11,658 bases of DNA, taken from assembly GCA_963625295.1 (NCBI GenBank), contig CAVFTC010000066.1:1-11658 (forward strand), written 5' to 3'. This DNA is from CAG-488 sp963625295 (lineage in GTDB: Bacteria > Bacillota > Clostridia > Oscillospirales > Acutalibacteraceae). Below, one piece after another: positions 1-6,173 of this stretch. Made by a program: the position numbers and the translations under genes. Each line of letters begins with the position of its first letter. Positions within the stretch are counted from its first letter, which is position 1. The notes under the pieces are model-generated. The model saw only the letters and a list, made by a program, of their open reading frames with translations. It did not search any database and was not told where the DNA came from.

Positions 1-7
1 GAATGTT

Positions 8-35
8 ATTATACCACAGAATTTCAGAATTGCAA
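8..35 (-). promoter_or_regulatory. Sigma-A promoter leading out of the left edge
   Basis: On the minus strand TTGCAA (30-35) is followed after 16 bp by TATAAT (8-13), with a TG one base ahead of the -10 (extended -10). It lies downstream of ligA and points out of the window, so it probably drives the next minus-strand gene to the left, which is not visible here. Confidence 0.65.
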
Positions 36-62
36 GTGTTTTTTTAAAAAATTTTTAATTTA

Positions 63-86
63 TTTTATTTATTTTATTTATTTTAT
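63..86. repeat. AT-only 9-bp tandem repeat at the ligA 3' end
   Basis: The unit TTTTATTTA is repeated about 2.7 times (63-71, 72-80, 81-86). The ligA stop codon (78-80, read on the minus strand) lies inside it, and the repeat supplies further in-frame stops. It is followed by an A/T-only palindromic run around 41-56. No GC-rich terminator hairpin is visible after ligA. Confidence 0.6.
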
Positions 87-2060
87 CATCTCTCGAAGCT
101 CGTCCTCATTGATAATCTTTATGCCGAGGTCGGTCGCCTTTTGAAGCTTGCTTCCTGCCTCCTCGCCTGCCAAAACAAAATCTGTTTTCTTTGAAACCGA
201 CGAAGCAGTTTTTCCGCCAAAGCTCTCGATTATCTCCGCCGCTTCGCTTCTCTTATAGGTCGGCAAAGTTCCCGTCAAGACAAATGTCTTGCCCGCAAAG
301 CGCATATCCTTGACTTCCTTGAGCGACTTCATGTTGAGCCCCGCCGCCATGAGCTTATCTATCAGTTCAATGCTCTCGGGCATATTGAAATACTCGGCTA
401 CGCTCTTCGCCATAATTGCGCCGAAGCCGTCGATCGTCATGATCTCATCAAAGCTTGCGTTCATCAGAGCAGTCATCGTTCCGAAGCGCTCAGAAAGAAG
501 CTTCGCCGCCTTTTGTCCCACATGGCGAATTCCCAAGGCAAAAATGAGCTTGGAAAGGTCGTTTTTCTTTGATTCGTTGATTGCGGCAACAAGGTTATTC
601 GCCGATTGCTCCGCCATTCTTTCGAGAGGAACAATCTGCTCCTTTTTAAGCGCATAGATATCCGCCGGCGTCTTTATCAATCCGGAATTTACAAAAAGCT
701 CAATGTTGCTCTCGCCGAGTCCTTCAATGTCCATTGCGTCACGGGAGCAAAAATGAATAAGATTACGCAAAAGCTGAGCCGGACAGTCGGTATTAAGGCA
801 GCGAACCGCCGCCTCTCCCTCCTCACGGACAACCCTTGCACCGCATGACGGGCAAACAGACGGCATGATATACGGAAGCGATGCGCCCGAATGCTCGACA
901 ACATTCAGCACCTCGGGAATGATATCACCGGCTTTACGAATCGTTACCGTGTCGCCGATGCGTATATCCTTTTCGGTGATGAAATCCTGATTGTGGAGAG
1001 TTGCACGGCTTATCAGCGAGCCTGCGACCATGACAGGCTCAAACACAGCCGTCGGAGTCAGAACACCCGTCCTGCCGACATTTATTTCGATATCAACGAC
1101 CTTGGTTTGCTTCTCCTCAGGCGGATATTTAAAGGCGATCGCCCATTTGGGGAACTTCGATGTGCTGCCCAAAGCTTCACGGTGCTCGAAGCTGTCAACC
1201 TTAATAACCGCGCCGTCGATATCAAAGGGCAGTGTTCCTCTTATTTCACCGATTCGCTCAACCTCCTTGATTGCGTCCTCTATATTCGTGCACGGAGTAT
1301 AGAACGGGATAGTCTTGAAGCCAAGCTCTTTAATGTAATCAAGCGACTGCTTGTGACCCGTCAGCACCTTGCCGTTTATGCGCTGGATATTGAAAACAAA
1401 AATGTCAAGACGGCGCTTTGCCGTGATTTTCGGGTCTTTCTGCCTGAGCGAGCCTGCCGCCGCATTTCGTGGATTTTTAAACGGCTTCTCCTCGTTATTC
1501 TCCTGCTGCTCAACGAGCTTCATAAAAACCTCACGGGGCATATAGACCTCGCCCCTGACCTCAATCTCGTCAAGCTCTTTTTTTAGGCGCAGAGGAATTG
1601 AACCAACTGTACAAAGGTTTGCGCTGACATCCTCGCCGACCGCTCCGTCGCCACGGGTCGAGCCTCTTTTGAACACGCCGTTTTCATATTCAAGCGAAAC
1701 GGAAAGTCCGTCGATTTTCGGCTCGACAACATAGGTTGCACTCGGTTCGGCTTCCTTAACCCTCTTGTCAAAGGCTCTCAGCTCGTCAAGACTGAAAGCG
1801 TCCTGCAAGCTCTCCATTCGCACGGTGTGTTCAACCGGGGTGAACTGACCGTCCGCACTGCCGCCGACCCGCCTTGTTGGGGAATCGGGCGTGACAAGCT
1901 CGGGAAACTTATCTTCAATATCGGAAAGCTCCCTCATCAGCTTATCATATTCAAAATCCTCGATTTCAGGATTATCCTCAACATAATATTTGTGGCTGTG
2001 GTAATTGAGAAGATCTCTCAATTCCTTTGCACGCTCACTTAATTTTTCAAATTCACTCAT
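78..2060 (-). CDS. ligA: NAD-dependent DNA ligase LigA
   Basis: This 660-residue protein is the bacterial NAD+-dependent DNA ligase, which seals nicks between Okazaki fragments and during repair. All modules are visible in order: an N-terminal Ia domain (about 1-70) with HKYYVEDNPEI; the adenylation domain with the nucleotidyl-lysine motif PKIDG (Lys115); an OB fold from about 318; a four-cysteine zinc finger (Cys403, Cys406, Cys421, Cys426); helix-hairpin-helix repeats with GLGESNIE and LGIRHVGQKAA; and a C-terminal BRCT domain (about 585-660) with GKTFVLTGTL. The length matches the family. The ATG at 2058-2060 follows GGAG (2068-2071) at 7 nt. A sigma-A promoter lies between this gene and yunB, so it can be transcribed alone. 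Nothing suggests truncation. Confidence 0.98.
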   Translation of the reverse strand: MSEFEKLSERAKELRDLLNYHSHKYYVEDNPEIEDFEYDKLMRELSDIEDKFPELVTPDSPTRRVGGSADGQFTPVEHTVRMESLQDAFSLDELRAFDKRVKEAEPSATYVVEPKIDGLSVSLEYENGVFKRGSTRGDGAVGEDVSANLCTVGSIPLRLKKELDEIEVRGEVYMPREVFMKLVEQQENNEEKPFKNPRNAAAGSLRQKDPKITAKRRLDIFVFNIQRINGKVLTGHKQSLDYIKELGFKTIPFYTPCTNIEDAIKEVERIGEIRGTLPFDIDGAVIKVDSFEHREALGSTSKFPKWAIAFKYPPEEKQTKVVDIEINVGRTGVLTPTAVFEPVMVAGSLISRATLHNQDFITEKDIRIGDTVTIRKAGDIIPEVLNVVEHSGASLPYIMPSVCPSCGARVVREEGEAAVRCLNTDCPAQLLRNLIHFCSRDAMDIEGLGESNIELFVNSGLIKTPADIYALKKEQIVPLERMAEQSANNLVAAINESKKNDLSKLIFALGIRHVGQKAAKLLSERFGTMTALMNASFDEIMTIDGFGAIMAKSVAEYFNMPESIELIDKLMAAGLNMKSLKEVKDMRFAGKTFVLTGTLPTYKRSEAAEIIESFGGKTASSVSKKTDFVLAGEEAGSKLQKATDLGIKIINEDELREMIK

Positions 2061-2122
2061 GGCTGTACTCCAAATTTAAAAATTCTGCTTGCAGCTTCGT
2101 CCTAACAAAGCTATCTGAATTT

Positions 2123-2151
2123 ATTATATCAAATTCAAGCAAGGTTTACAA
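2123..2151 (-). promoter_or_regulatory. Sigma-A promoter of ligA
   Basis: On the minus strand TTGTAA (2146-2151), a 17-bp spacer and TATAAT (2123-2128). It starts 7 bp beyond the yunB stop codon and predicts a ligA leader of roughly 55 nt. This gives the housekeeping ligase expression independent of the sporulation gene upstream. Confidence 0.75.
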
Positions 2152-2157
2152 CTTTTA

Positions 2158-2778
2158 TCAAATAATTTCCGCAAACGCCTGCGGTGTGATTCCTACGACT
2201 ATACTTTCCGCAATACATACATTGGTTTGATACGGAACAACGGTAACGCTGCCGGAATGAACAACATATGTGTTCACGGTTATGTTCATCATTATTCTGT
2301 GATGCGTCTGATTGACCCCTGCCGCCGTGAACTCGTTTTCAAAATCGGTCGTCGTTATTCCCGTCATTACAAATATCAGCGGCATTTTCGGCCCTCTGCC
2401 GTTGATAAGCTGCTCGTTAAAAATCACGCTGAACGGTATTTTTATAACATAGGATCTCATTCGGTTTATGCGCTTGTCTATCTCGTCACCGATACTGTTG
2501 CCGATTTTATTCAGATAATATGCGTCGGTCGTAACAGACACGATATTCCCGTTTTTGTCTCTGCCGAATTTTATCAAATCGGCATATCTCACTCTGTCGG
2601 TATCAAGGGAATTCTCAACGCCTGCCGTTGCCGCCGCAGAAGCAGCATTCCTCGCCGCATAATTTATAAGCTCTTTTCGCACATTGGATATGCGAATTTC
2701 CGCCATAATAAGCAGAACCCCGATCGGCACGACAAGAAGCATCGCAACGATCGGGGTAATTTTTCTTTTTCGCTTCAA
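2158..2778 (-). CDS. yunB: Sporulation protein YunB
   Basis: The protein (206 residues from the preferred TTG start) matches the YunB sporulation family. It has a lysine/arginine-rich N-terminus, one transmembrane segment (about 7-25), an Ala-rich stretch typical of the region after the anchor, and a C-terminal signature where a VVPYQTN strand leads into IAESIVVGITPQAF. In Bacillus subtilis yunB belongs to the mother-cell sigma-E regulon and is needed for full sporulation; the molecular function is not established. The open frame extends to a GTG at 2785-2787, but that GTG is inside the GGTGAG ribosome binding site (2783-2788), so the TTG at 2776-2778 is the better start. A CATAGTAT box at 2798-2805 weakly resembles a sigma-E -10, without a clear -35. 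Confidence 0.87.
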   Translation of the reverse strand: MKRKRKITPIVAMLLVVPIGVLLIMAEIRISNVRKELINYAARNAASAAATAGVENSLDTDRVRYADLIKFGRDKNGNIVSVTTDAYYLNKIGNSIGDEIDKRINRMRSYVIKIPFSVIFNEQLINGRGPKMPLIFVMTGITTTDFENEFTAAGVNQTHHRIMMNITVNTYVVHSGSVTVVPYQTNVCIAESIVVGITPQAFAEII

Positions 2779-2782
2779 TTGT

Positions 2783-2791
2783 CTCACCGCC
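2783..2791 (-). promoter_or_regulatory. Ribosome binding site deciding the yunB start
   Basis: The minus strand reads GGCGGTGAG, then four bases, then TTG (2776-2778). The GTG that opens the longer frame is part of this site and has no Shine-Dalgarno sequence of its own at a workable distance. The same GGTGA-to-start geometry is seen for pdaA (TTG) and spoVAE (ATG). Confidence 0.6.
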
Positions 2792-2830
2792 TATTTTATA
2801 CTATGCATAACGGCGGCAGTGGGAAACAAA

Positions 2831-2864
2831 GCTGCACCGCACAATTCGGGGTGCAAATCGCCTT
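2831..2864. repeat. Degenerate copy of the intergenic hairpin repeat (copy A)
   Basis: The core ACCGCACAATTCGGGGTG (2836-2853) matches copy C at 11620-11636 apart from one inserted C. The right arm has decayed (GCAAATCGCC instead of GTGCGG-ATTGC), and GCACC/GGTGC (2834-2838 with 2850-2854) can pair instead. It lies in the yunB to 97-residue gene interval, just past the stop of the latter. No T-run follows, so it is not a standard terminator. Confidence 0.55.
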
Positions 2865-2873
2865 AACCGGCTA

Positions 2874-3167
2874 TTATTTAAGTGCTCTCTCAAGCCAGAT
2901 TGTACCGATATCCATTGCATTGTAAAGGCCGTGCTTTTCGCTCTTCTTTACAATACGCTCCTTCGGGCGACAATCCGGGTCGGTATTGAGAAGCTGAATG
3001 AGAACTCTGTCGGGAACCTCAATATCACCCTGCTGCTTGGTGTTCATGATTTGAAGCATAATAACGAACGGGTCGTTCATGTTTCCGTAATAAATCATGT
3101 TACCGCTGCGAACAAGAGGCTTTCCTCTGTAGGTCAGGAACTGTTCTCCCTTTTTCTTAACTGCCAT
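2874..3167 (-). CDS. Conserved hypothetical protein paired with IreB
   Basis: I do not recognise this 97-residue protein as a characterised family. It is soluble, lacks a signal peptide or membrane segment, and has a basic N-terminus (MAVKKKGEQFLTYRGKPLVR). It then carries NMIYYGNMNDPFVIMLQIM and a C-terminal half with VPDRVLIQLLNTDP. The composition (ordered, few low-complexity residues) and a GAAAGG ribosome binding site (3177-3182, 9 nt from ATG) support a real gene. It starts 15 bp after the ireB stop, so the two are almost certainly co-transcribed from the ireB promoter. In many Firmicutes ireB is followed by the ruvX-like yrrK and a DUF1292 gene; neither is here. A role linked to IreB is inference from position only. 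Confidence 0.85.
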   Translation of the reverse strand: MAVKKKGEQFLTYRGKPLVRSGNMIYYGNMNDPFVIMLQIMNTKQQGDIEVPDRVLIQLLNTDPDCRPKERIVKKSEKHGLYNAMDIGTIWLERALK

Positions 3168-3182
3168 TTATATCAGCCTTTC

Positions 3183-3428
3183 TTAATCTTTAAGATAATT
3201 TTTAACCAAGGACTGGAGCAACTCATCACGGTCTATCCTGCGGATAAGACTTCTTGCGTTGTTGTGAGTGGTGATATATGTCGGATCCTCGGAAAGAAGA
3301 TAACCGACGATCTGGCTGGTGGGATTATAGCCCTTCTCGCTCAGAGCATTATATACGGTTTTCAGAGTCGATTTCATTTCCTTCTCATGGTCTTCCCTTA
3401 TAGAAAACTGAATCGTTTTATCCGTCAT
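3183..3428 (-). CDS. ireB: IreB family regulatory phosphoprotein (UPF0297/YrzL)
   Basis: The 81-residue product matches the IreB/YrzL family across its whole length: TLKTVYNALSEKGYNP, IVGYLLSEDPTYI, then NARSLIRRIDRDE and a closing LVKNYLKD. In Enterococcus faecalis IreB is a small cytoplasmic protein phosphorylated by the PASTA kinase IreK that negatively affects cephalosporin resistance. Two threonines lie near the N-terminus (Thr2, Thr6), compatible with the known N-terminal phosphothreonine sites, though the exact site cannot be assigned. The frame is open to a GTG at 3435-3437, but the ATG at 3426-3428 has GGAGG 8 nt upstream and gives the usual family length, so it is chosen. It is first in a two-gene unit with the 97-residue protein. 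Confidence 0.92.
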   Translation of the reverse strand: MTDKTIQFSIREDHEKEMKSTLKTVYNALSEKGYNPTSQIVGYLLSEDPTYITTHNNARSLIRRIDRDELLQSLVKNYLKD

Positions 3429-3456
3429 TGTAAACACCTCCGCTTAGTTTCATTTT

Positions 3457-3485
3457 ATTATATACCAAATTACGGAATATAACAA
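3457..3485 (-). promoter_or_regulatory. Sigma-A promoter of ireB
   Basis: On the minus strand TTGTTA (3480-3485), a 17-bp spacer and TATAAT (3457-3462). The predicted start is about 22 nt upstream of the ireB ATG, leaving just enough leader for the GGAGGTG site. It serves ireB and the 97-residue gene. Confidence 0.75.
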
Positions 3486-3530
3486 GTAGTAAAATCAATA
3501 TAATTTTAAAATTTTTGTAAACACAGCCTT

Positions 3531-4349
3531 TTATTGCGCTTTATTATATGTCACGGAAACGGATTCGGCGTTCTTTTGGATAAGAGTAAGCTCCGTTTCG
3601 CCTATTTCGGCAATGTATGTGTTGGAAACCGTCACGCCAGCAAGGCTTACATAGTTTATTTTAAGCTCACATTGGCCGTTTTCGTTGAGCGAAAGCGAAT
3701 ATGTTCCGTCGGTCGAAAAGCCGACAAGAGAAATTCTGACCGTTGAGGAATCAATAAATTCATATCCCGACGCCGAGCTGAGCTTTGAAGTCCATTTGCC
3801 GAGCAGCGCATCGGCAAATTTTGCCGCATCTCCGGTCAAAGCGGTCGTTTCCGCAGATTTTGATTCGGTTGTTTTCTCCGGCTTTGTCGTCTTTTCCGTC
3901 GTCAATTCCGCTTCATCGGTTTTCACAAGAGTAAAATCAAACGAGCCTTTTGTGTCCTTGAGTGTAAGCGTATCCTTATCCTCGTTTAGCACCGCATCAA
4001 ACGAGCGTTCGATCGAAAATCCGCCGTAGATATTTCCCTTGACGGTCAGGGTATGCTTTTTTGAATCGAGATCGTATTCATCTGTATATGTTCCGCTTGC
4101 CGTCTGACCGAGAACCACAACCGTCAGCTTTCCGTCCTCGCCGAAGCGCACGGAATTGACCTTTGAGGCAATAGTGCCGGTGGAAGTGTTCTTCCAAACG
4201 CCCTGAATATCCTCAACAAAACCGTTTGCGACCTTTTCGTCCTTGTTGCCGATTTTACCCGTGTTGTATGCGCTAACAACGAACACGGCGGTAAATATCA
4301 GCAAGGCGATAACAACTGCCGACGCAATAAAAGCTTTTATATGCTTCAT
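3531..4349 (-). CDS. Membrane-anchored protein with two tandem lipocalin-like domains
   Basis: No characterised family is recognised. From the ATG at 4347-4349 (GGAGG at 4356-4360, 6 nt away) the product has 272 residues. A basic start and one hydrophobic segment (about 6-27) act as membrane anchor or uncleaved signal. A first beta-rich domain (about 49-143) opens with QGVWKN and contains SGTYTDEYDL; then a Thr/Glu/Lys-rich linker (about 144-172); then a second domain (about 181-272) opening with LGKWTSK and containing TDGTYSLSL. The two share a G-x-W opening, a SVRFGEDG/EFIDSST strand-turn and a T-x-T-L closing, like small calycin or DUF5640-type domains that report an effect size. The domains would sit outside the cell. 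It follows the cyclophilin gene by 59 bp with no promoter seen, so read-through is likely. Confidence 0.85.
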   Translation of the reverse strand: MKHIKAFIASAVVIALLIFTAVFVVSAYNTGKIGNKDEKVANGFVEDIQGVWKNTSTGTIASKVNSVRFGEDGKLTVVVLGQTASGTYTDEYDLDSKKHTLTVKGNIYGGFSIERSFDAVLNEDKDTLTLKDTKGSFDFTLVKTDEAELTTEKTTKPEKTTESKSAETTALTGDAAKFADALLGKWTSKLSSASGYEFIDSSTVRISLVGFSTDGTYSLSLNENGQCELKINYVSLAGVTVSNTYIAEIGETELTLIQKNAESVSVTYNKAQ

Positions 4350-4408
4350 CTTTATCCTCCTTCTGCATAAAGGTAACCGTTCTGTCAACGGCTGCCCTAT
4401 GCCCGAAA

Positions 4409-5011
4409 TCAGCCCTCGTACTCTCCGATTTCTATCTTCTCGATAACAACATCGTCGAACGGCTTGTCCATGAGGTCAACTCTTGTCTTGGCAATCTCGT
4501 CCACAACATCCATTCCCTCATATACCTGACCGAAAACCGTATGCTTAAAATCGAGCCACGGAGTTCCGCCGACCTTTTTATAGTCCTCGATGCACTGAGC
4601 CGGGAACATCCTTTCGCCGATCATCTCCATCTGACCCATGAGGTTGCCGTCAACCGTGCCGGCCTGAACGATGAAGAACTGACTTCCGTTTGTGCCGGGA
4701 CCTGCGTTTGCCATTGAAAGCGCACCCCTGAGATTGTGAAGTCCGAGATCGAACTCATCCTCAAACGAGCCGCCCCAAATACTCTCGCCGCCGCGACCCG
4801 TGCCTGTCGGATCGCCGCCCTGGATCATAAAATTATTGATGACACGATGGAATATGATTCCCTCGTAATAACCGTTTTTTGCATGAGTCGTGAAGTTTTC
4901 CACGGTTTTTGGGCACTCGTTCGGAAAAAGCTTGAACTTGATCGTTCCCCTGTTTGTTTGCATAATTGCAATCATGTCGCCCTTTGAGGGCATTGAAAGC
5001 TGTGAAGCCAT
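4409..5011 (-). CDS. Cyclophilin-type peptidyl-prolyl cis-trans isomerase
   Basis: This 200-residue protein is a single-domain cyclophilin catalysing cis-trans isomerisation of Xaa-Pro bonds during folding. The core is intact: TNRGTIKFKLFP opening strands, FHRVI with the catalytic arginine (Arg56), FMIQGGDPTGTGRGG, SMANAGPGTNGSQFFI (Gln111, Phe113) and the histidine near HTVFGQV (His157). There is no signal peptide, so it should be cytoplasmic. Compared with minimal bacterial cyclophilins it has an extra loop of about 25 residues between FFIVQAG and HTVFG (roughly 121-150). The ATG at 5009-5011 follows GGAGG (5021-5025) by 9 nt. A strong promoter precedes it, and the two-domain membrane protein lies downstream, probably on the same transcript. 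Confidence 0.95.
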   Translation of the reverse strand: MASQLSMPSKGDMIAIMQTNRGTIKFKLFPNECPKTVENFTTHAKNGYYEGIIFHRVINNFMIQGGDPTGTGRGGESIWGGSFEDEFDLGLHNLRGALSMANAGPGTNGSQFFIVQAGTVDGNLMGQMEMIGERMFPAQCIEDYKKVGGTPWLDFKHTVFGQVYEGMDVVDEIAKTRVDLMDKPFDDVVIEKIEIGEYEG

Positions 5012-5042
5012 AAATTCATTCCTCCGATAATTTGATAGAGTA

Positions 5043-5071
5043 ATTATAACATTTCAAAGCCTTAATTGCAA
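5043..5071 (-). promoter_or_regulatory. Extended sigma-A promoter of the cyclophilin gene
   Basis: On the minus strand TTGCAA (5066-5071), a 17-bp spacer and TATAAT (5043-5048) with TG one base ahead (TGTTATAAT). The leader would be about 25 nt. The -35 starts two bases from the edge of the inverted repeat at 5074-5114, so anything binding or structuring there could affect this promoter. Confidence 0.8.
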
Positions 5072-5073
5072 GG

Positions 5074-5114
5074 GCAACCGCCGAGAATTGTGTCACTGAC
5101 AAACCGGCGGTTGC
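5074..5114. repeat. Perfect 10-bp inverted repeat with a nested palindrome
   Basis: GCAACCGCCG (5074-5083) and its exact reverse complement CGGCGGTTGC (5105-5114) enclose 21 nt. Near the centre lies the odd palindrome TGTCA-C-TGACA (5091-5101). It is between the pdaA stop and the cyclophilin promoter. A T-rich stretch follows only on the plus strand (5115-5142), and no plus-strand gene precedes it, so it does not serve as an ordinary terminator for either neighbour. Its GGCAA/CCGC...AATTG...GCGG/TTGC layout resembles the other hairpin repeats in the window. Confidence 0.8.
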
Positions 5115-5151
5115 ATAATTTTTCATTTTTGTTCAATTTTTCAAAAAACAG

Positions 5152-5180
5152 TTGTATAAATTTTCGACTTATGATATAAT
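5152..5180 (+). promoter_or_regulatory. Plus-strand sigma-A promoter antisense to pdaA
   Basis: TTGTAT (5152-5157), a 17-bp spacer and TATAAT (5175-5180) with TG one base ahead (TGATATAAT). The start would be near 5187, 41 bp from the pdaA stop on the opposite strand. No plausible coding sequence follows: the plus-strand frame at 5192-5473 is the reverse of pdaA and lacks a ribosome binding site. The expected product is a transcript antisense to the pdaA 3' end. Confidence 0.5.
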
Positions 5181-5227
5181 TTGTATGAAAATTGCATATT
5201 GGACAGTCGAGCATTAAGGCGGCGGAA

Positions 5228-6157
5228 TTATTCGGCGGTCACCCGAACGGGCAAGTCGTCCAAGCTTTTAAATTCATAGCCCTGCTCGATTGCATAGTCG
5301 ATTATCCTCGCCATAGCCCCGGCATTGTCCGACGAAACGGCGTGCAGGAGAATTACGGCTCCCGGATGCAGGCGTGCCGTCACCTTTTGAAAGGCATAAT
5401 CCGCACCCTTTTGAGCCTTTGTGTCCCAATCTGCATAGGAAAGCGACCAAAACACGCTTGTGTAGCCCAGTGATCCGACAAGCTCCAGCGCACATTCGGA
5501 ATATTCGCCCTTCGGAAAGCGAAAATATGGCGAGGTATATCCGAAATTTGAGCGAAGATAGTTGTCGCAATCCTGTATTTCCTTCGTCATCTCGCTGCGG
5601 CTTATTTCATCAAAGCTCGGATGCGTTGTCGAATGATTTCCGACGATATGCCCCTCCTTTATCATTCTCGCAATGACCTCTGGAGCAGACTTCAACTCAT
5701 CGGCTGTGCAGAAAAAAGCCGCCTTGACATTCTTTTCCTTGAGGGTATCGAGAATTTTCTCCGTATAGCCGTTGTCATAGCCGCAATCAAAGGTGAGGTA
5801 AAGCACCTTTTCCTTAGTGCTTGCGTCATAGGTCACCGCTCTAAAATTCTTGCTTTCAAAGAATTTTTCGGAATCAACGGAGATTTGATGAGGTTGTCCG
5901 TTGCTTGCGACGCCGTAGGAATGTGATATTTTCTCGGTCGAAAGCCCTCTTGAATTTTCGGGATCGGTGCAGGTCAATGTCACCGGCTCAAGCGCAGGAT
6001 AGCCCGTATAGGTCGCTGCAGCTTTCTTTTGAGTTTTTCCGGCAACATTTTCCGCCGTTGAAGCTTCCGTTGTCATTTTTTCGGAAGTATCTGCGGAGCA
6101 GGCACATGTTAAAAAGATCAAAATTCCCACCAAAATTATCGATATTGTTTTTTTCAA
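5228..6157 (-). CDS. pdaA: PdaA-type peptidoglycan/polysaccharide deacetylase
   Basis: This is a carbohydrate esterase family 4 deacetylase (309 residues from TTG) most like PdaA, which removes the acetyl group from N-acetylmuramic acid on the way to muramic-delta-lactam in spore cortex. An N-terminal hydrophobic segment (about 4-17) ends in LTCAC, a poor lipobox, so either lipoprotein or secreted. A low-complexity linker (about 21-50) follows. CE4 motifs: LTFDCGYDNGYT (Asp124 base), GNHSTTHP (His175, His179 metal ligands), FRFPKGEYSE, WSLSYADWD and PGAVILLHAVS (His272). GYDNGYT, the YADWD segment and HAVSSDNA are PdaA hallmarks. The second Asp of the usual TFDDG is Cys125. The start is TTG at 6155-6157, four bases after GGGGTGAT; the upstream GTG (6164-6166) lies inside that site. 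Confidence 0.88.
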   Translation of the reverse strand: MKKTISIILVGILIFLTCACSADTSEKMTTEASTAENVAGKTQKKAAATYTGYPALEPVTLTCTDPENSRGLSTEKISHSYGVASNGQPHQISVDSEKFFESKNFRAVTYDASTKEKVLYLTFDCGYDNGYTEKILDTLKEKNVKAAFFCTADELKSAPEVIARMIKEGHIVGNHSTTHPSFDEISRSEMTKEIQDCDNYLRSNFGYTSPYFRFPKGEYSECALELVGSLGYTSVFWSLSYADWDTKAQKGADYAFQKVTARLHPGAVILLHAVSSDNAGAMARIIDYAIEQGYEFKSLDDLPVRVTAE

Positions 6158-6163
6158 TATAAT
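6158..6163 (+). promoter_or_regulatory. Possible -10 box for the S8 protease gene
   Basis: A perfect TATAAT lies at 6158-6163, about 35 bp upstream of the S8 start codon. The bases 17 bp further upstream (6135-6140, ATTATC) are a poor -35, so activator dependence or another sigma factor is possible. It lies only a base beyond the pdaA start codon and overlaps the pdaA ribosome binding site on the other strand. Confidence 0.3.
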
Positions 6164-6169
6164 CACCCC
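6162..6169 (-). promoter_or_regulatory. Ribosome binding site deciding the pdaA start
   Basis: The minus strand reads GGGGTGAT, then four bases, then TTG (6155-6157). This is an 7-of-8 match to the end of AGGAGGTGAT. The GTG at 6164-6166 that would open a 312-residue frame is part of the site, so the 309-residue TTG start is preferred. Confidence 0.65.
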
Positions 6170-6173
6170 GTAC

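Noticed and set aside
891..1586. Long plus-strand open frame inside ligA (231 codons), plus shorter ones at 289-657 and 606-848
   Set aside because: They are antisense to a complete, highly conserved ligase, have no ribosome binding sites and show no recognisable protein features.
2798..2805. CATAGTAT as a sigma-E -10 for yunB
   Set aside because: Two mismatches to CATACAAT and no -35 match at the right spacing, although sigma-E control would be expected.
2831..2864. Hairpin copy A as an intrinsic terminator for the ireB operon
   Set aside because: Only a five-base-pair stem with a long loop survives and no U-tract follows on the minus strand.
2227..2925. Plus-strand open frame of 232 codons across yunB
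   Set aside because: Antisense to yunB, rich in Arg/His/Cys as expected for a reverse-frame shadow, and runs into hairpin repeat A and the next gene.
4383..4388. TTGACA on the minus strand ahead of the two-domain membrane protein
   Set aside because: No -10 box lies 16-18 bp downstream; the bases there are the ribosome binding site region.
4376..4392. Small hairpin CCGTT/AACGG between the cyclophilin and two-domain genes
   Set aside because: Five base pairs with no T-run; too weak to call a terminator.
5192..5473. Plus-strand open frame of 93 codons downstream of the antisense promoter
   Set aside because: It is the reverse of the pdaA 3' end, lacks a ribosome binding site and has no coding character; the promoter more likely makes noncoding RNA.
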